DNA of 64,000 nucleotides from assembly GCA_013397695.1 (NCBI GenBank), contig VYZI01000195.1, forward strand, positions 928,371 through 992,370. Reading direction: 5' to 3'. Of the stretch, positions 52,501 to 62,464 are shown in pieces (the stretch's first letter is position 1; the number at the start of each line of letters is the position of its first letter). Source of the DNA: Centropus unirufus (taxonomy: Eukaryota > Chordata > Aves > Cuculiformes > Centropidae). Made by a program: the position numbers and the translations under genes. Below the pieces are notes generated by a model, which was not told where the DNA came from, made no database searches, and saw only the letters and a list, made by a program, of their open reading frames with translations.

Positions 52501-54560
52501 CAACTATTCCCCAATTTCTTCCTGACTTGATGTCCCAGATTTGTGCTCCCTGACACCCACCACCTCTTCCTACCCATATCTATCTCCAAAGGCACAGTTT
52601 TTGGCATAGTGGCTGCAGGGCTTCTCTATGATGTTGCATTTATAAAATATTGCCCTACATGCATTGCACTTGAATTTCTCAGGAAAAAGAGGGGAATAGA
52701 AAGACCCCCTCCACCAAAGTCCTCTCGCCTCCACTAGCTATGGAGATATTCTGGGAGGATCTTTGAGGACTTGTTTAGCTTTCTCTCTTAAAAGGATTGG
52801 CAAATGTTTTTAGGAGACTTTGGCTTTGCCTCAACACATTAGCATGGCATTAAGGAGAATTACATGATTTTAAGTCAGCAAAGGCCAAGTAGGTCATCCA
52901 GTGCTACTTCTAAGCAGTGCAATCTTGCATGGTTTAGCATACTTTCTGGTGCTTTTCTCCAGTCCAGATCTGATTTACAACGGATGACCTTTCTTGGACT
53001 CCCCAGGACTATTTCTGACAGTTTTGAACCTTAGAAATTTGCAACATAAGAAGTATGATACCTGCGACTTCGATTCAGAATATAGAAACTTCCATTTTAC
53101 ACCATGCTAATTTCACTTGTGTACAAAATCTGAAACATGCTCTGATAACTCAACAGCAACATAGATAAAAGTTTAAATGGGGCTACTCAGTCATTTTCTC
53201 TTTACTATTCATTCACAGGGTAAAGGGAGATCTAACTAAATAAGATCTCTCTGTTCCTATAATCATCAGTGCAGCCCACCTGATTTCAATCCTTACATCT
53301 GCTCTTCTGGCTGAGTGGGTCTTTTTTCCCTCTTTCCTCTCACTTCCCTTTTTGCTTTTGACCTTTCCAGTCATTTCTCAATACTTTTGTCAGATGCTTT
53401 GACCGATTTCATTAAATACTTCAGTGTTTTGCAAAGCTGTAGCACGTCTGAAGTTAAGTAAGCCTTACTGATTTGCTCTAGAGTGTGAAGGAACTGTTTA
53501 TTCCACTGAAATCGACAAGGATTTTGATGAAATATTCTCTGGTGTTCAAGTGCCACCTTGTTTCTGCTGTTTTTCAGCTTCCTTTTCTACTTCCAGCAAA
53601 ATTAGATATCACTAATTGTGATAGTGATTTGATACCAAATTTTAAAGTAGTAAATAAGATGTGTAAGCTTGACTTTTAACAGTCTCAAGCAGGAGTTTGT
53701 TATACCAGCCCACAGTCCTACAAATTTGCATGCTTAATTCTGTGGATAAGAAAAATCATGTTGACTTGAGCAGGACTACATGGAGATGCAAATTCATAAT
53801 GGATTATGTGTGTTGAAGGATGCCATTGTCTGCATGACACAATGAGAACAGTTAGGCATGTGTTCCTGCTGAATAAGAAATGTCAAGAATTCAAGATTTG
53901 AATTTTGTTGATGAACTCTAGTGAGTTATGTTTATCTGTGAAATGAAGAAATGTAATAGGCCTAAGAATAGGCATTGAAATCAAGAGTGCTTGTGCTCTC
54001 AAATTCTTGGGGCACCATTTCTTTTGTCACATCAAGTACCATCCTCGCCAGCCATGTGTTGCCGAAAGACACTTCTAATTCTCCACCAGTATATTTTTGA
54101 TCAAAGTAAAGGATTTCTTGCTATGACAAGCTTCACAGTTTCATTTGTGGGGAAGTATTTAAGTTGAAATTAGCAAAACATGGTCTCTGGTTGCACAAGT
54201 ATGTACAGTGGCTACGGCATTACCTGTCATATAGCATGCTGGGATTAGTCTATGGAATTCTTCTCTTTAACTGTGGAGATGTATTTGTAATAAATCTGAG
54301 TAAAATGTTTACTATTATGTAGTGGATATACTAGCTGAGATACTGAGACTAAGTACATAAAGTTTTTCCTTATTGTTATTTAATAAGTTTAGTTTTGAAA
54401 AGGCACTGTTTTTCCCTGTTGGGCTGAATTATTCACGAGGAAAAAAAAATTGCAAAACCTACATTTTTCCATGAAACAAAGTAAAAGCCCAGTAAATGGC
54501 TAAAGTTATAAACTATTAATCAAGTAGATAATCAGACATCATATTGCTATGAGAATAGTG
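49555..54560. other. Unique non-coding stretch
   Basis: No gene or repeat family is recognised. The patch 50930-51610 is less AT-rich. The patch 52330-52740 is pyrimidine-rich on the plus strand and open in overlapping frames, with no recognisable product. A third patch near 53300-53360 is also pyrimidine-rich. Confidence 0.6.
50038..50056. repeat. (ATTT)n microsatellite
   Basis: Four uninterrupted ATTT units followed by ATA. Confidence 0.9.
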
Positions 54561-54564
54561 TTTT

Positions 54565-54585
54565 TGAGTCACCTTAAGTGACTCA
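54565..54585. promoter_or_regulatory. Palindromic pair of AP-1-type sites
   Basis: TGAGTCAC and its exact reverse complement GTGACTCA flank CTTAA, a perfect 8-bp-arm inverted repeat. Each arm contains TGAGTCA, the consensus for AP-1 (Jun/Fos) and the core of related bZIP sites. Both sites face each other 14 bp apart, start to start. Whether it binds anything is unknown, and a chance palindrome of this size is unlikely but possible in 64 kb. Confidence 0.35.
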
Positions 54586-55028
54586 GTACTTTAGGAATAA
54601 AATGTTGAATTTCCAAGCGATGGTATTCTTTCTAGGTATCTGAATGCTGAACAAGACCATTGTGATTAATGGCTATCATAATTAACATAAATTAAATAAT
54701 AATGACTTAAAATTTTGCAGTAACATGCTGAAGATAACAGTTATCTTCCATGATGCACTTACTCTATGTCTGCAACATACTAATGATTTAATGCATACCA
54801 TTAAAAAAGGTTAAACTGACATTCTTCATTCCCTTTGGAAAGAACTTGCTCCTTTTTTTAGCATACTGTTTATTTGGTAGTAAAAGCTCATTAAATTAGA
54901 TATAGTTACAGGGAAAGTGTGTAGGATAGGTCCTTAAAGAAAAAATAAATTTTTCGACACAGATCACTTACAATGATGTGTAACCAATAGTAATCAGAAT
55001 TGGTCCCTATTGCAACCACAAAATTGCA

Positions 55029-55210
55029 TTAATTAACTTCATATCTACTTTTGAAAACAAGGTTTTCAGAAACTAAAGAACAATTTGCATGCTGAAAAGA
55101 TATAGTAAATAAGTATCCAGAATCACTAGACACAGATTGGCCACTGTAGTCAAACTGTTTTCTTGATACAGTAGGTGAAGACATGTTCCAAAAGACAGGT
55201 ACCTTTACAT
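55029..55210 (-). CDS. Candidate terminal exon, unidentified minus-strand gene
   Basis: On the minus strand an acceptor with a long pyrimidine-rich tract (CTCAAACATTTGTATCCTCAG) ends just above 55210. If it receives one base from the exon at 55549-55695, the frame reads D-VKVPVFWNMSSPTVSR and stays open for about 60 codons to a TAA at 55029-55031. No donor site is seen inside, so it would be the last exon. No poly(A) signal is clearly placed. I do not recognise the sequence. The evidence is only the border plus frame compatibility. Confidence 0.2.
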
Positions 55211-55548
55211 CTGAGGATACAAATGTTTGAGATAGAGTAAGGGTGACAGAAACAAACAATGGGATGTGGGGTTCAGTGATGACAATGGGAGCTTGAGGCT
55301 TTGTGATCTTAAATGACTTATAGTCTTGTTCACATAACCAACCCTCCTGTTTTTCATTTCACTGTGATACCAGAAGTTAAATATTAGTAGTCTTATCTTT
55401 GTGATCATGTTCTAATAGCTCAGCACAGAGATTAGCAGCACGTTGGAGATTTGACTTTCACACACAGTAGGTAATCTGGGAGGATTAGTAAAGTATTTAA
55501 TAATGGTTATATAATTTCTGTGGGTAAACCAGAATTGCAGACACCTAC

Positions 55549-55695
55549 CGGTAATCTTTGCTTCAAGTTTAAACCAGTGTTTTCCTTCTCCATTTCTGTT
55601 GGATTTTGAAGACTTCTTTTTTTCTGGATTGTTTTGTAGGTAAACATTGATTTTGAAATGGGTGATTTCCAGATTGTCCCCAATCTGTATATTCT
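55549..55695 (-). CDS. Candidate internal exon, unidentified minus-strand gene
   Basis: This 147-bp minus-strand block is open in one frame and has a good donor (ATTACCG|GTAGGT at 55548/55549). The acceptor is weaker (ATTCTGTCAG just above 55695). The frame starts and ends at phase 1, so it is exactly 49 codons. The peptide (for example NIQIGDNLEITHFKINVYLQ) has the alternating hydrophobic pattern of a beta-sandwich strand region. Its phase fits both the candidate exon at 57798-57900 and the terminal block at 55029-55210. Product not identified. Confidence 0.25.
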
Positions 55696-55778
55696 CTGAC
55701 AGAATCATAGGGAAGTGATGTTACTCTGTGTGATGTTACTTGGTTCTGGAATCCTCAACAAAGGAAAAACACAGATCT

Positions 55779-56222
55779 TTTGGAGTGAGTTCACAGGAGG
55801 GCCACGAAGATCGTCAGAGGGCTGGAATGCCTCCCATGTGGACAGGCCAAGAGAATTGGGCTTGTTCAGTCTGGAGAAGAGATTAGCTGTGGGGAGACCA
55901 CATAGCAGCCTTCCATTACTTAAAGGGACCTTACAGGAAAAGGGGCTCTTTATCAGGGAATATGGTGACAGGACAAAGGGTAATGATTTAAGCTGAAAGA
56001 GGGAAGATTTAGATCAAATATTAAGACTTTTTTTTTTTTATTGTGAGGGTAGTGAGGCTGCCCAGAGTGGTATTGGATGCCCCATCCCCAGAGGAGCAGG
56101 TTGGATGAGGCTTTGAGGAACCTGACCTAATGGAAGGTACCTCAACCCATAGTGTGTGGGGGTGTGACACTAGATGATCATTAAGGTCACTTCCAACCTA
56201 AATAATTCTATGATTCTATTAT
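55779..56222 (+). mobile_element. CR1 LINE copy, 3' end with octamer tail
   Basis: The copy begins in the end of ORF2 (TGGAGTGAGTTCACAGGAGGGCCACGAAGATCG) and passes the GGGCTTGTTCAGTCTGGAGAAGAG segment. It has a T-tract interruption at 56029-56040 and ends in CTAGATGATCATTAAGGTCACTTCCAACC and octamers ATTCTATGATTCTATT. The overlapping ATG frame at 55715-55996 is mostly CR1 and not a gene. Orientation is opposite to the CR1 piece at 56812-57748. Confidence 0.92.
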
Positions 56223-56429
56223 ATTTTATGTATATTTCTCTAAATCCCCCCAAATATTATTTCTACCATGAAAATGACATAAAATGACTTTTTATGCTTT
56301 ACAAATGCAAACTACCATATGAGGACACAGAATCTGATGCAGATCTTCTGCTGTTATTAATTTAAAGCACTAGAAAATACATACATCAATAAAAGAAGAA
56401 TGAGGCAGCTCAAACTAAGGATTTAGACT

Positions 56430-56596
56430 CTTATTGCCATTTGTCTCTGAACCTTGAGAAGTGAGGAGGCAACCAGTTGTGTAGTCTGTCCCCAAGTTTA
56501 AGGGAAATGTCAATATTCAGGTTGAACGTCTTGTAATCAAATCCCAGTGTGCTTGTTCCCGTTCCTGTTTGATATAGATCCTCCATGTCCCAACAC
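56430..56596 (-). CDS. Candidate exon, unidentified minus-strand gene
   Basis: On the minus strand an acceptor TTTCTATTTTTAG ends just above 56596. Two frames are open after it. If one base is carried in from the 57798 or 56740 exon, the frame reads G-VGTWRIYIKQEREQAHWD and stops after ~26 codons. Another phase gives an open 54-codon frame (for example DYKTFNLNIDISLKLGD) to the TAA at 56431. No proper donor exists inside, so it would be a last exon in either frame. The peptide is not recognised and only one of the two frames could be real. Confidence 0.2.
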
Positions 56597-56739
56597 CTAA
56601 AAATAGAAACAATGTTAAATGTCACATCCTTTCACTGTTTACTGCTAAGAAAATATGGATCAATGACACCTAGCAGCATTGTACAAATCAACAGTTAGCA
56701 GATAGTGATGTGAACGGCAAGGCAAAAAGGCTTACTTAC

Positions 56740-56782
56740 CTCTAGACTGAAAGATCATGTCTGGTAGTACTTCCTTACAATG
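56740..56782 (-). CDS. Candidate 43-bp micro-exon with strong splice borders
   Basis: The acceptor CTTACAGGATTTCTCCCCAG and the donor TAGAG|GTAAGTAAG are both close to consensus on the minus strand, the best pair I find in the window. Only one phase lacks a stop (HCKEVLPDMIFQSR and one carried base). That phase fits the acceptor at 56596, giving a 143-bp intron. It does not fit the phase of the exon at 57798-57900. It could equally be an exon of a non-coding RNA. It lies just outside the CR1 fragment at 56812. Confidence 0.25.
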
Positions 56783-56811
56783 CTGGGGAGAAATCCTGTA
56801 AGGTCAGGCTG

Positions 56812-57748
56812 AAAGTTATACTAGTACCCTGGATCCTCCTTCTGGCCCTTTTTGTAGGTGGGCATCACATTTGCTAACCTCCAGCAAAACAGGACCACCC
56901 TATTTAGCCAGATCTGATAAATCACGGGAAGTGGTTTACTGAGTAAACCACCACTGCCGTTGGGTGAATCCAATCCAGCCCCATAAACTTCTGGATGTCT
57001 AAGTAGTACAGTAGACTGCTAACTATTTCTCCTTGGATTATGGGGCCTTCATTCTGCTACCCAACCCTGTCTTCCATCTCAGGGGGACAGGTAGAACAAG
57101 AACCACTGATCTTACTCTTAAATATTGAAGCAAAGAAGATGTTGAAAGCCTCTGTCTTTTCAGCATCCTCTGGCACTGTTTTACCCTGTAACCACTAAAG
57201 GACAGAGATTCTCCTTAGCCCTCCTTTTGTTGTTAATGTATTCATATAAACATTTTTATTGTCGTTTACCACAGTAGCCAGTTGGGCTTTGGCCCTTCTG
57301 ATGTTCTCCCTGCCTAACATCATAACATCTTTGTAATCCTCTTGATTTGCCTGACACTTCTTCCACAGCTCATAACGTCTCTTTCACCCCCTGCTCCAGT
57401 TTCAGCTAATGAACTCTGTTCAGTCAGGTTGGTCTTCTTCCCTGCTGCCTGGTCTTTTAGCACATGGGGACAGCCTAAGCCTGCACTTTTAAGATTACCT
57501 TACTGAAGAATGTCCGGCTTTTCTGGACTCTTTTGATATTCAGGACTGCTTTTGCAAGGGTATTTCTCAACCAGGCCCCTAAAGAGACCAAAGTCTGCTT
57601 TCCAGAAGTCTAAAGTAGCAGTTCTGCTAGCCTTGCTTTTTTAGATCTCCAAGAATCCGAAAGTCTATAATTTCATGACTGATGAGCCCAAGATTCTAAC
57701 CAACCATCACATCACCTAAAAGTACTTATCTGTTTGTAAACAACAGAT
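56812..57748 (-). mobile_element. CR1 LINE fragment, ORF2 endonuclease-to-RT linker region
   Basis: Unlike the other copies, this one comes from the middle of ORF2. On the minus strand it runs from the end of the endonuclease domain (around 57740, CTGTTTGTAAACAACAGATTC on the plus strand) through the linker to the start of the reverse transcriptase. The RT start is seen as the reverse complement of TGGAGGTTAGCAAATGTGATGCCCA and AAGGGCCAGAAGGAGGATCC near 56825-56890. Both element ends are missing, so it is a truncated and deleted relic. The frame is broken throughout. Confidence 0.85.
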
Positions 57749-57797
57749 TCCCGCATTCAGAGAAGATGCTGAAGCCTAGTGTGATCTCTGACTTCAC

Positions 57798-57900
57798 CTT
57801 GGGCATCTATATACACATGTGATGTCCATGGCAGATCTGTCTGTACACACACTGTAAGGTAGTGATCAAGCAGACCTCTTTGTCTGGAAATCCAACTGCA
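57798..57900 (-). CDS. Candidate exon, unidentified minus-strand gene
   Basis: On the minus strand an acceptor CCTCACTTGTCCCCAG ends just above 57900 and a donor CCAAG|GTGAAG follows 57798. The 103-bp block is open in just one frame (phase 0 to 1), reading for example LLDHYLTVCVQTDLPW and ending HVYIDAQ plus one base. It lies just upstream of the truncated CR1 piece at 56812-57748, which would then be intronic. Its end phase is compatible with the block at 55549-55695. I do not recognise the product. Confidence 0.25.
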
Positions 57901-57904
57901 CTGG

Positions 57905-60900
57905 GGACAAGTGAGGATTGTCTTGTCATGAGCCGTGATACGTTGCATAGGCAATGTCAATGTCAATGCCCCATGCCATTAGTGCCTTCCTAAAATTTCA
58001 AACATTTCTGCATGAGGTAACGATATATGACACAGGACATGAAGGAAATGGGTTCAAAGGCCCATAGTTGGCTCACACAAGAGGTAGTCCAGAGGCCAAA
58101 ACATATGATCTTTCTAAGTAGGCACACCAATTTTAAGCCACGGAATGTAATATTAACAACTTTCAGAGACAAAATGTTGGAGTGTTTTTTTATCAGGCAG
58201 TCAAAGAGGTTAAGGGTGGTGGATAAACCTTTCCTACAGCTCTGAATAAATGCCCTAAAAGAAGATACAATTATTTCTGTAAAGGATGTCAAAGACTGTT
58301 TATAGACAATGAGATTAGCTTGATTAGAGATTAGTTTCTCCTGTGAATACAAATGATTACCATTCACTACTCATAGTTTAATATCTTTCATAATCTCTCA
58401 AAAGAAAATGGGAATTTCTGTGATTCAGTCATTTAAAATAAGTTGCTGTCAGTCTCAGAAATAATGTCAAGACAAAGGAAGTAATGAATTCGCTGATAAC
58501 TGTGCATGACTTTGCAATAGATTATTGAATAAAACCAACTGCAGCAGCAGCAATAATAATGAAAATATCAGCAGTACAACACTTGGACATCATAAGACAG
58601 AACTTCTGGATTACTTTAGTGCTTTTAAAATTGAACTCTTCTATTACATACAGTTGTCACATTTGATAGAGGTTATCACTGCCTGCTAGTGGTTTGTAGT
58701 TGGATGCCAAAGACATTAGCAGGAAAGCATGGTAATCAATAAAGCATGTAAATTCACCACATTCAACTGATGTCAGCAGAGTTGAAATTTGCTTCAGTAC
58801 ATTGAAGTCTGGTCCTTACTATTTATAAATGGCATACAGGAAACATTTTATTAATTGTAATTATTCATAGCTGACTGCAGTGCTACGAGTGGTAGTAGGC
58901 TGAAAATTGCGCTGAGTCTGAATTTCCAGGCACAGGAGGGTAAAGCTACACAGGAATGAGCATGCTCATCCTATGGATTTTCTTTTTTTTTTATAAAAAA
59001 AAGCAAACAAAATACAACATAGTATGTGTTTTTTGATGAAATTTTCAAGTCAGTCAGATGGCAACAGATCTAGGCCATTCTAGTAAAAAAGAGTCCAAAA
59101 AGTGTGTATTATAGTTCTCAGTCAGGTAGATCTGGAGGTAGCTTAGGAGGTACCTGCCTTCCGGTCTTCCTCAACTGTCATGTAATCGTCACAATCCCAC
59201 AGAAAGCTTCAGTTCTTTTGAATCATCAGTTACCAGTTAAGATCCAGCTCACTGGAAATTTTTCAGTCAGATCTAAAAAGACAGGCTAGTTTTTTCCCCA
59301 TGCTGGAGCAAGACACTTTCTAATTCATCCTTCCATCAACATTCCTGCCTTTAGCAGGAGTAGGAAACAGCTGAGTATATCTAAAATCCAAATCACAAAG
59401 CAGCTCAAGATAGTAGCTGTATTTCACACACTACACAAAATGGAGAGAAAAGGTATTCCTGAGTACTAGTAGCAACTGACAAGACAGTACAGAGGTATGA
59501 TAAGAACACAATTATTTATTATTATTCTTGCCTTGAAACAGCATTTGAATGGAAGCAATTTATGTTTAGTTTAATAACATGCTAAAGGTAAACAAGATAA
59601 AACATATTTTGTGATGACTTGCCTGATTTGGAGGAGATTACTCCCAAGAGATATCTGATATTTTGTCTGAGATATTTGTCACTCTTTCCTGTTTTATCTT
59701 GAGAGATAAATTCACTTCTTTACCTCTCCCACCCTATGACTCTAACCTCCACAAAAATGGAAATTAGACTTGATCTGTCTAGAGACATTACTTTTCAGTT
59801 CATTTAACTCTCATTCAATAATCATCAGCAGTAAACAGCAAAGGGCTTCTAATGACCTTTAATTTGCTTAAAAAATTTAAAATTCAAGTAATTTTCCCCC
59901 CCATGCTTATACAAAAATCAGGGAAAGCAAAAAGCACACACATTTGTGTGGTCACAGAAAGCCATTAGATATATTCATCAGAATCTAGCAAATACCTTGT
60001 TGGACTAAGAAGTTCAGACAATTCAAAAGAGCCACGATGAGAACAGTGAAATGTAAGGGGAAATGTGGTCTTCTGGTTTGGAGGTGGGAAACGGTTTGCC
60101 TACGTTCTGCTCCTGGCTTTCATGGTGACTGGAACAAGCCACTTAATGTTTCTGGCCCTCACATGAGAGATGTTTACCACATCTAGAAAAGAATGTAAAT
60201 GAAAGGAGAACAATTCTTTCACATAAATAGCGGGGATGTTGATTAAGTATAATTGAGAGGATGAATAGTAAAAGAAAGAATTAAATTAAAATGTAGAAAA
60301 AAATAATTAAAAAGTGTTATCTGTTGTGATGCCTGCAATAGCCTCACAAGATTAGCTATAAAAACTCTCTTCTTTGCAAAATTTAATTATAAACAGAACA
60401 GTAAAAAACAAGCATTTTCAGATGTACTTACATTCAGTAAAAACATAGCAGTGTAAATTAAGGACAACTCCTCAGCAGTCAGCAATTACATAAGTGTAAA
60501 ATCAGAACAAATGAGGTCAGATCAGAGTCTAAGAAGGTTTGTATTGAATTGGAATGTTAATGCATCTGAACAGGAATGCCAGGTACAACTTTTCAATGCA
60601 GTATCTGAAGTTGATGTTCAGTACTCTTCCCCTCTAAGAGACTTCAGTACTGTGGAAAATACAAGAAGCACAAGAGAGGAAATCTCATCTGTCTGCCAAA
60701 CCACAATCAGCAAAGCAAACTATGAGCTGATAAACAGCTGTTTTTCATTCTGATATAATAGGAACAGAAAGAGAAATATGGAAACTGGAAGGCTGCAAAT
60801 GAGGTTGTTTCACTTCCTGTTCAACTATTGAAGGCCCCAAGGAGTAAACAACACCCAAGTTTTGCATGTTCTCTAGCATTGACTTAGTTTTACTCTTTCA

Positions 60901-61735
60901 GAACTCTCCAGTGCTCACTTATATCTCACAAGGGAATGCTGACAAGTGTCATAAGAAAATAGTAATTCAAAAAAGAACAACCACGTTGTATCACTTCAAA
61001 GAAAGATCTCCACTGAAGCCACACAGCTAGATGAAAAAAATAAGACCTCCCAATTCCAAAGACAGCATGCAAACAGTAGAGTGTTGAAATAAAAGTAATT
61101 CAAGAGGAGCACAAAATAAGGAGAACGAGAAAGAATCTGGATTAGCCTGAGTGATTTAGGATGGGATAATTCAGTGCTGAAGGCCAACAATTGAAAACTG
61201 AAGTCAGATTACAGTGGACATGACCAGTTGTCTTGTTGGATTATGCTTTGTCCTGCAAATCATTTAGGGAGACTACTAGGAGTTATAATAATAGATATTC
61301 TTTTCATAGTATCTTAGCTTTTGACATTTCATGGTTCTATGCAAAGATACCATTTTGAAGAAACTTGTATTGTGTCACTAACCTAGCAAATACAAAGACT
61401 ATAAAAAGCCTGAGAAGTATAACATAAAAATCATAAAAAAAGAAGTGAACCACTTCTTAAAAAAATACTGCTGAAGTGACTGGGAGAAGTTGCTGAGTCA
61501 TATTTTTAGCTAGAGCCATTTCTCATAAAGCAGCAAGAAGTGCAAGATTAAAGAAAAGTCAACATAGAAGGGTTAAAATGTCCTCAGACCTGCTGTGCAT
61601 TAAAACCTATCTTGACCTTGCATTTTTCTAATGTGAGAGGAACCATTCCTCTAACCAACAGGACCTCAGAGGCCTTGAAATTAAAACAGGAACCTGCCTC
61701 AAGGTATTTAAATTAAGTAGCTTGCTCATTTGGAG
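57905..61735. other. Unique AT-rich non-coding stretch
   Basis: No repeat family is recognised. An acceptor-like TATCTTCTTTTAG on the minus strand near 58255 precedes a long open minus frame (to 57990) that is cysteine- and hydrophobic-rich and looks compositional. A plus-strand frame at 60511-60753 (80 codons) is protein-like but unidentified and lacks exon borders. Confidence 0.55.
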
Positions 61736-61739
61736 CAAT

Positions 61740-62460
61740 GTAAGTCAGTCCCGTGTTTGACTGGGCTGGGGAGGGAGGACTGGTTTTTCTGGCACAGCTC
61801 CAGATAGGCAGTTGCCTTCAGAGCCTAGCAAAGTCCTTTTCAGCACAGAGCAGAGAGAAAGCTGTAAACCACTTCTCCCACTGCCATCATCATCATCTTA
61901 ATATCTGCTCTTAATGAATCCCAGCGGAAGGGCTATTTAGCAGACAAAGACAGTTTTTTTGAGCTGAAGGAGCTTGACTTCTGTTGTAGGGAAGGATGTT
62001 TATCATGGCTGCTCTACCCATGTGCTGCGGTGTGCATTCCAATGGCATCCACACTCACACTGTTTTCTGGAAATGTAAAAAAGGACTCAAAAAGGGGAGA
62101 CCAATATTATTGCTCTCTACCTTGATGAATTCTGCTGTGGGGTGGCTTTTCCCAGCTAGTGAGGCCTTTACTGGTGATGGGATTGTCTCTCTACTTTTAT
62201 TAAGGGTTGCGCTTCCTGTAACTAAAAGCCTGCACACTGCTGGGCCTTTATTTTCCTGAGCACTAGACACTCGTATGCATGCCTCATGAAAGGGTGATCC
62301 TGGTTGTGTTCCTGTCACTGGAAAGGAGTATTCTGAGCAGCTAATGAGTCAACTCCTTCCTCGTTGGCTATTAATTACAACCATATTTAGGTAATGCATC
62401 ATGTTAATTTTGAAAGTTTCAGAACTACAAACAACAAAAGTAACGCTCTAGTGGTACACT
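61740..62460. promoter_or_regulatory. Candidate distal regulatory stretch
   Basis: This stretch is less AT-rich than its flanks and has several known motif types in a small space. An AP-1 core TGAGTCA lies at 62345-62351. An AT-rich homeodomain-type patch (CTATTAATTAC, about 62369-62380) and a GTTAATTTTGAAAG patch (about 62404) lie downstream. A GATA-containing CAGATAGGC is near 61802 and a Fox-like TGTTTATCATGG near 61998. Such motif-dense non-coding blocks are typical of conserved enhancers. Conservation cannot be seen from one sequence, so the call is tentative. Overlapping frames (61996-62259) have no recognised product. Confidence 0.25.
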
Positions 62461-62464
62461 GTTA

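Noticed and set aside
55715..55996. 93-codon plus-strand ORF
   Set aside because: Most of it is CR1 ORF2-end sequence in a frame that is not a host gene.
55779..57748. CR1 copies in opposite orientation as a long inverted repeat
   Set aside because: The plus copy holds the 3' end of the element and the minus copy holds the middle of ORF2, so they share little or no common segment and cannot form a long hairpin.
55549..57900. Similarity of the candidate exons to complement/alpha-2-macroglobulin or sperm-channel subunit proteins
   Set aside because: Fragments such as HVYIDAQ...GDNLEI look loosely like beta-sandwich regions of those families, but no diagnostic motif is present and the match rests on memory of a few residues. 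No family is named in the annotation.
57990..58367. 125-codon minus-strand ORF resembling a membrane segment
   Set aside because: Its hydrophobic, Cys-rich character follows from composition. An acceptor-like site at 58255 exists, but other frames after it stop early and no donor fits.
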